Shown one piece after another: positions 63,766 to 64,000 of a stretch of DNA of 64,000 nt. Position numbers and translations under genes: made by a program. How positions within the stretch are numbered: position 1 is the first letter of the stretch; every line of letters starts with the position of its first letter. The DNA is from Bacillus sp. FJAT-47783 (GTDB lineage Bacteria > Bacillota > Bacilli > Bacillales > Aeribacillaceae): NCBI RefSeq assembly GCF_022808615.1, contig NZ_JAKZKS010000004.1:89163-153162 (forward strand), in the 5' to 3' direction. The notes beneath the pieces are model-generated. The model had not been told where the DNA came from. It searched no databases and was given only the letters and a program-made list of their open reading frames with translations.

Positions 63766-64000
63766 GAATATGAAACAAAGAATATTAAAAACGTGACCTC
63801 TTTGTAAGAATGAGGCCCTTACAAAGAGGGTATACCTTTGTTTGATTATATTTGGTTATATTAGTGTTTTATTAATTAGGGCTTGCTGAACGAATTGGCA
63901 ACTTAATGTTTTTTAAACAGCTATCTTCGCGAATACCTTTCTGAAAAAATGCCAAAAAAGAACTCTGAGCTTTCGCTCGAGATTCATGACGAGGAATTGG
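63766..64000. other. Window end, possible IS fragment
   Basis: A terminator-like hairpin (ACCTCTTTGTAAGA / TTACAAAGAGGGT, 63796-63832) follows the decayed frame. GGGCTTGCTGAACGAATTGG near 63878 looks like the end of an insertion sequence, and AGCTTTCGCT near 63970 resembles the family A tail, but the sequence stops before either can be confirmed. Confidence 0.35.

Overview
The window is chromosomal DNA of a low-GC, endospore-forming member of the Bacillaceae. Evidence is a spore protein gene (sspL), a YhcN/YlaJ-type sporulation lipoprotein, strong AGGAGG ribosome sites, frequent TTG/GTG starts, and gene order that repeatedly matches Bacillus subtilis. No rRNA, tRNA or CRISPR array was seen.

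Layout. (1) 1-9990: the sspL / fenA (ypcP) / ypbS / dynA (ypbR) block. The usual dynA-ypbQ junction is split at about 6900-9110 by the remains of a Tn7-like transposon: 20-bp repeat arrays at both ends, a 48-codon tnsA relic, and a secreted-toxin-like gene facing a small candidate immunity gene. A complete Fur-type transcription unit for a 30-residue membrane protein follows at 9155-9428. (2) 9435-11093: ypbQ-bcsA (alkylpyrone/alkylresorcinol synthesis). (3) 11427-24440: pyc, ftsW, ylaN, glsA, ylaL, ylaK, ylaJ, a PNPOx-like gene, ylaI, ylaH, typA, ylaF. (4) 24574-30194: suhB, ykzI, yktB, yktA, an NMO/FabK-like enzyme, speA and the dual-function RNA SR1 with its SR1P peptide. (5) 30400-36443: small hypothetical genes, a polysaccharide deacetylase lipoprotein, a BCCT transporter, a thioredoxin-like lipoprotein, and rocD with a textbook sigma-54 promoter and RocR-like sites. 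(6) 36801-46799: pdhABCD, ykyA, defB, ykrA, a 23-codon mini-gene, rpoY-rnjA. (7) 46860-54700: a LnrJKLMN-like two-component/ABC-2 exporter operon, divergent from a second ABC-2 exporter operon with its own TetR regulator and two palindromic operators. (8) 54724-57216: a type I toxin-antitoxin locus (TxpA-like), ktrC, ykqA, ykhA. (9) 57368-64000: yugO, a DUF350 / ATP-grasp / lipoprotein cluster of unknown function, a hypothetical gene, topB, then decayed sequence.

How it works together: central carbon metabolism (pyc, pdh), arginine/ornithine/polyamine use (rocD, speA, SR1), RNA turnover (rnjA, rpoY), K+ handling (ktrC, yugO) and envelope/drug defence (lnr-like, TetR-ABC, deacetylase, dynA) form a mostly conserved backbone. 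Accessory material is concentrated at 6.9-9.1 kb, in the toxin-antitoxin locus, and in two families of short dispersed intergenic repeats.

Best candidates for something undescribed: the lipoprotein / glutathionylspermidine-synthetase-like ATP-grasp / DUF350 cluster at 58.4-60.5 kb, in which the lipoprotein ends in Gly-Gly and is translationally coupled to the ligase; the Tn7-like remnant with toxin cargo; and the Fur-controlled 30-residue membrane protein. Gene names rest on recognition of family motifs and B. subtilis synteny from memory, not on database searches.
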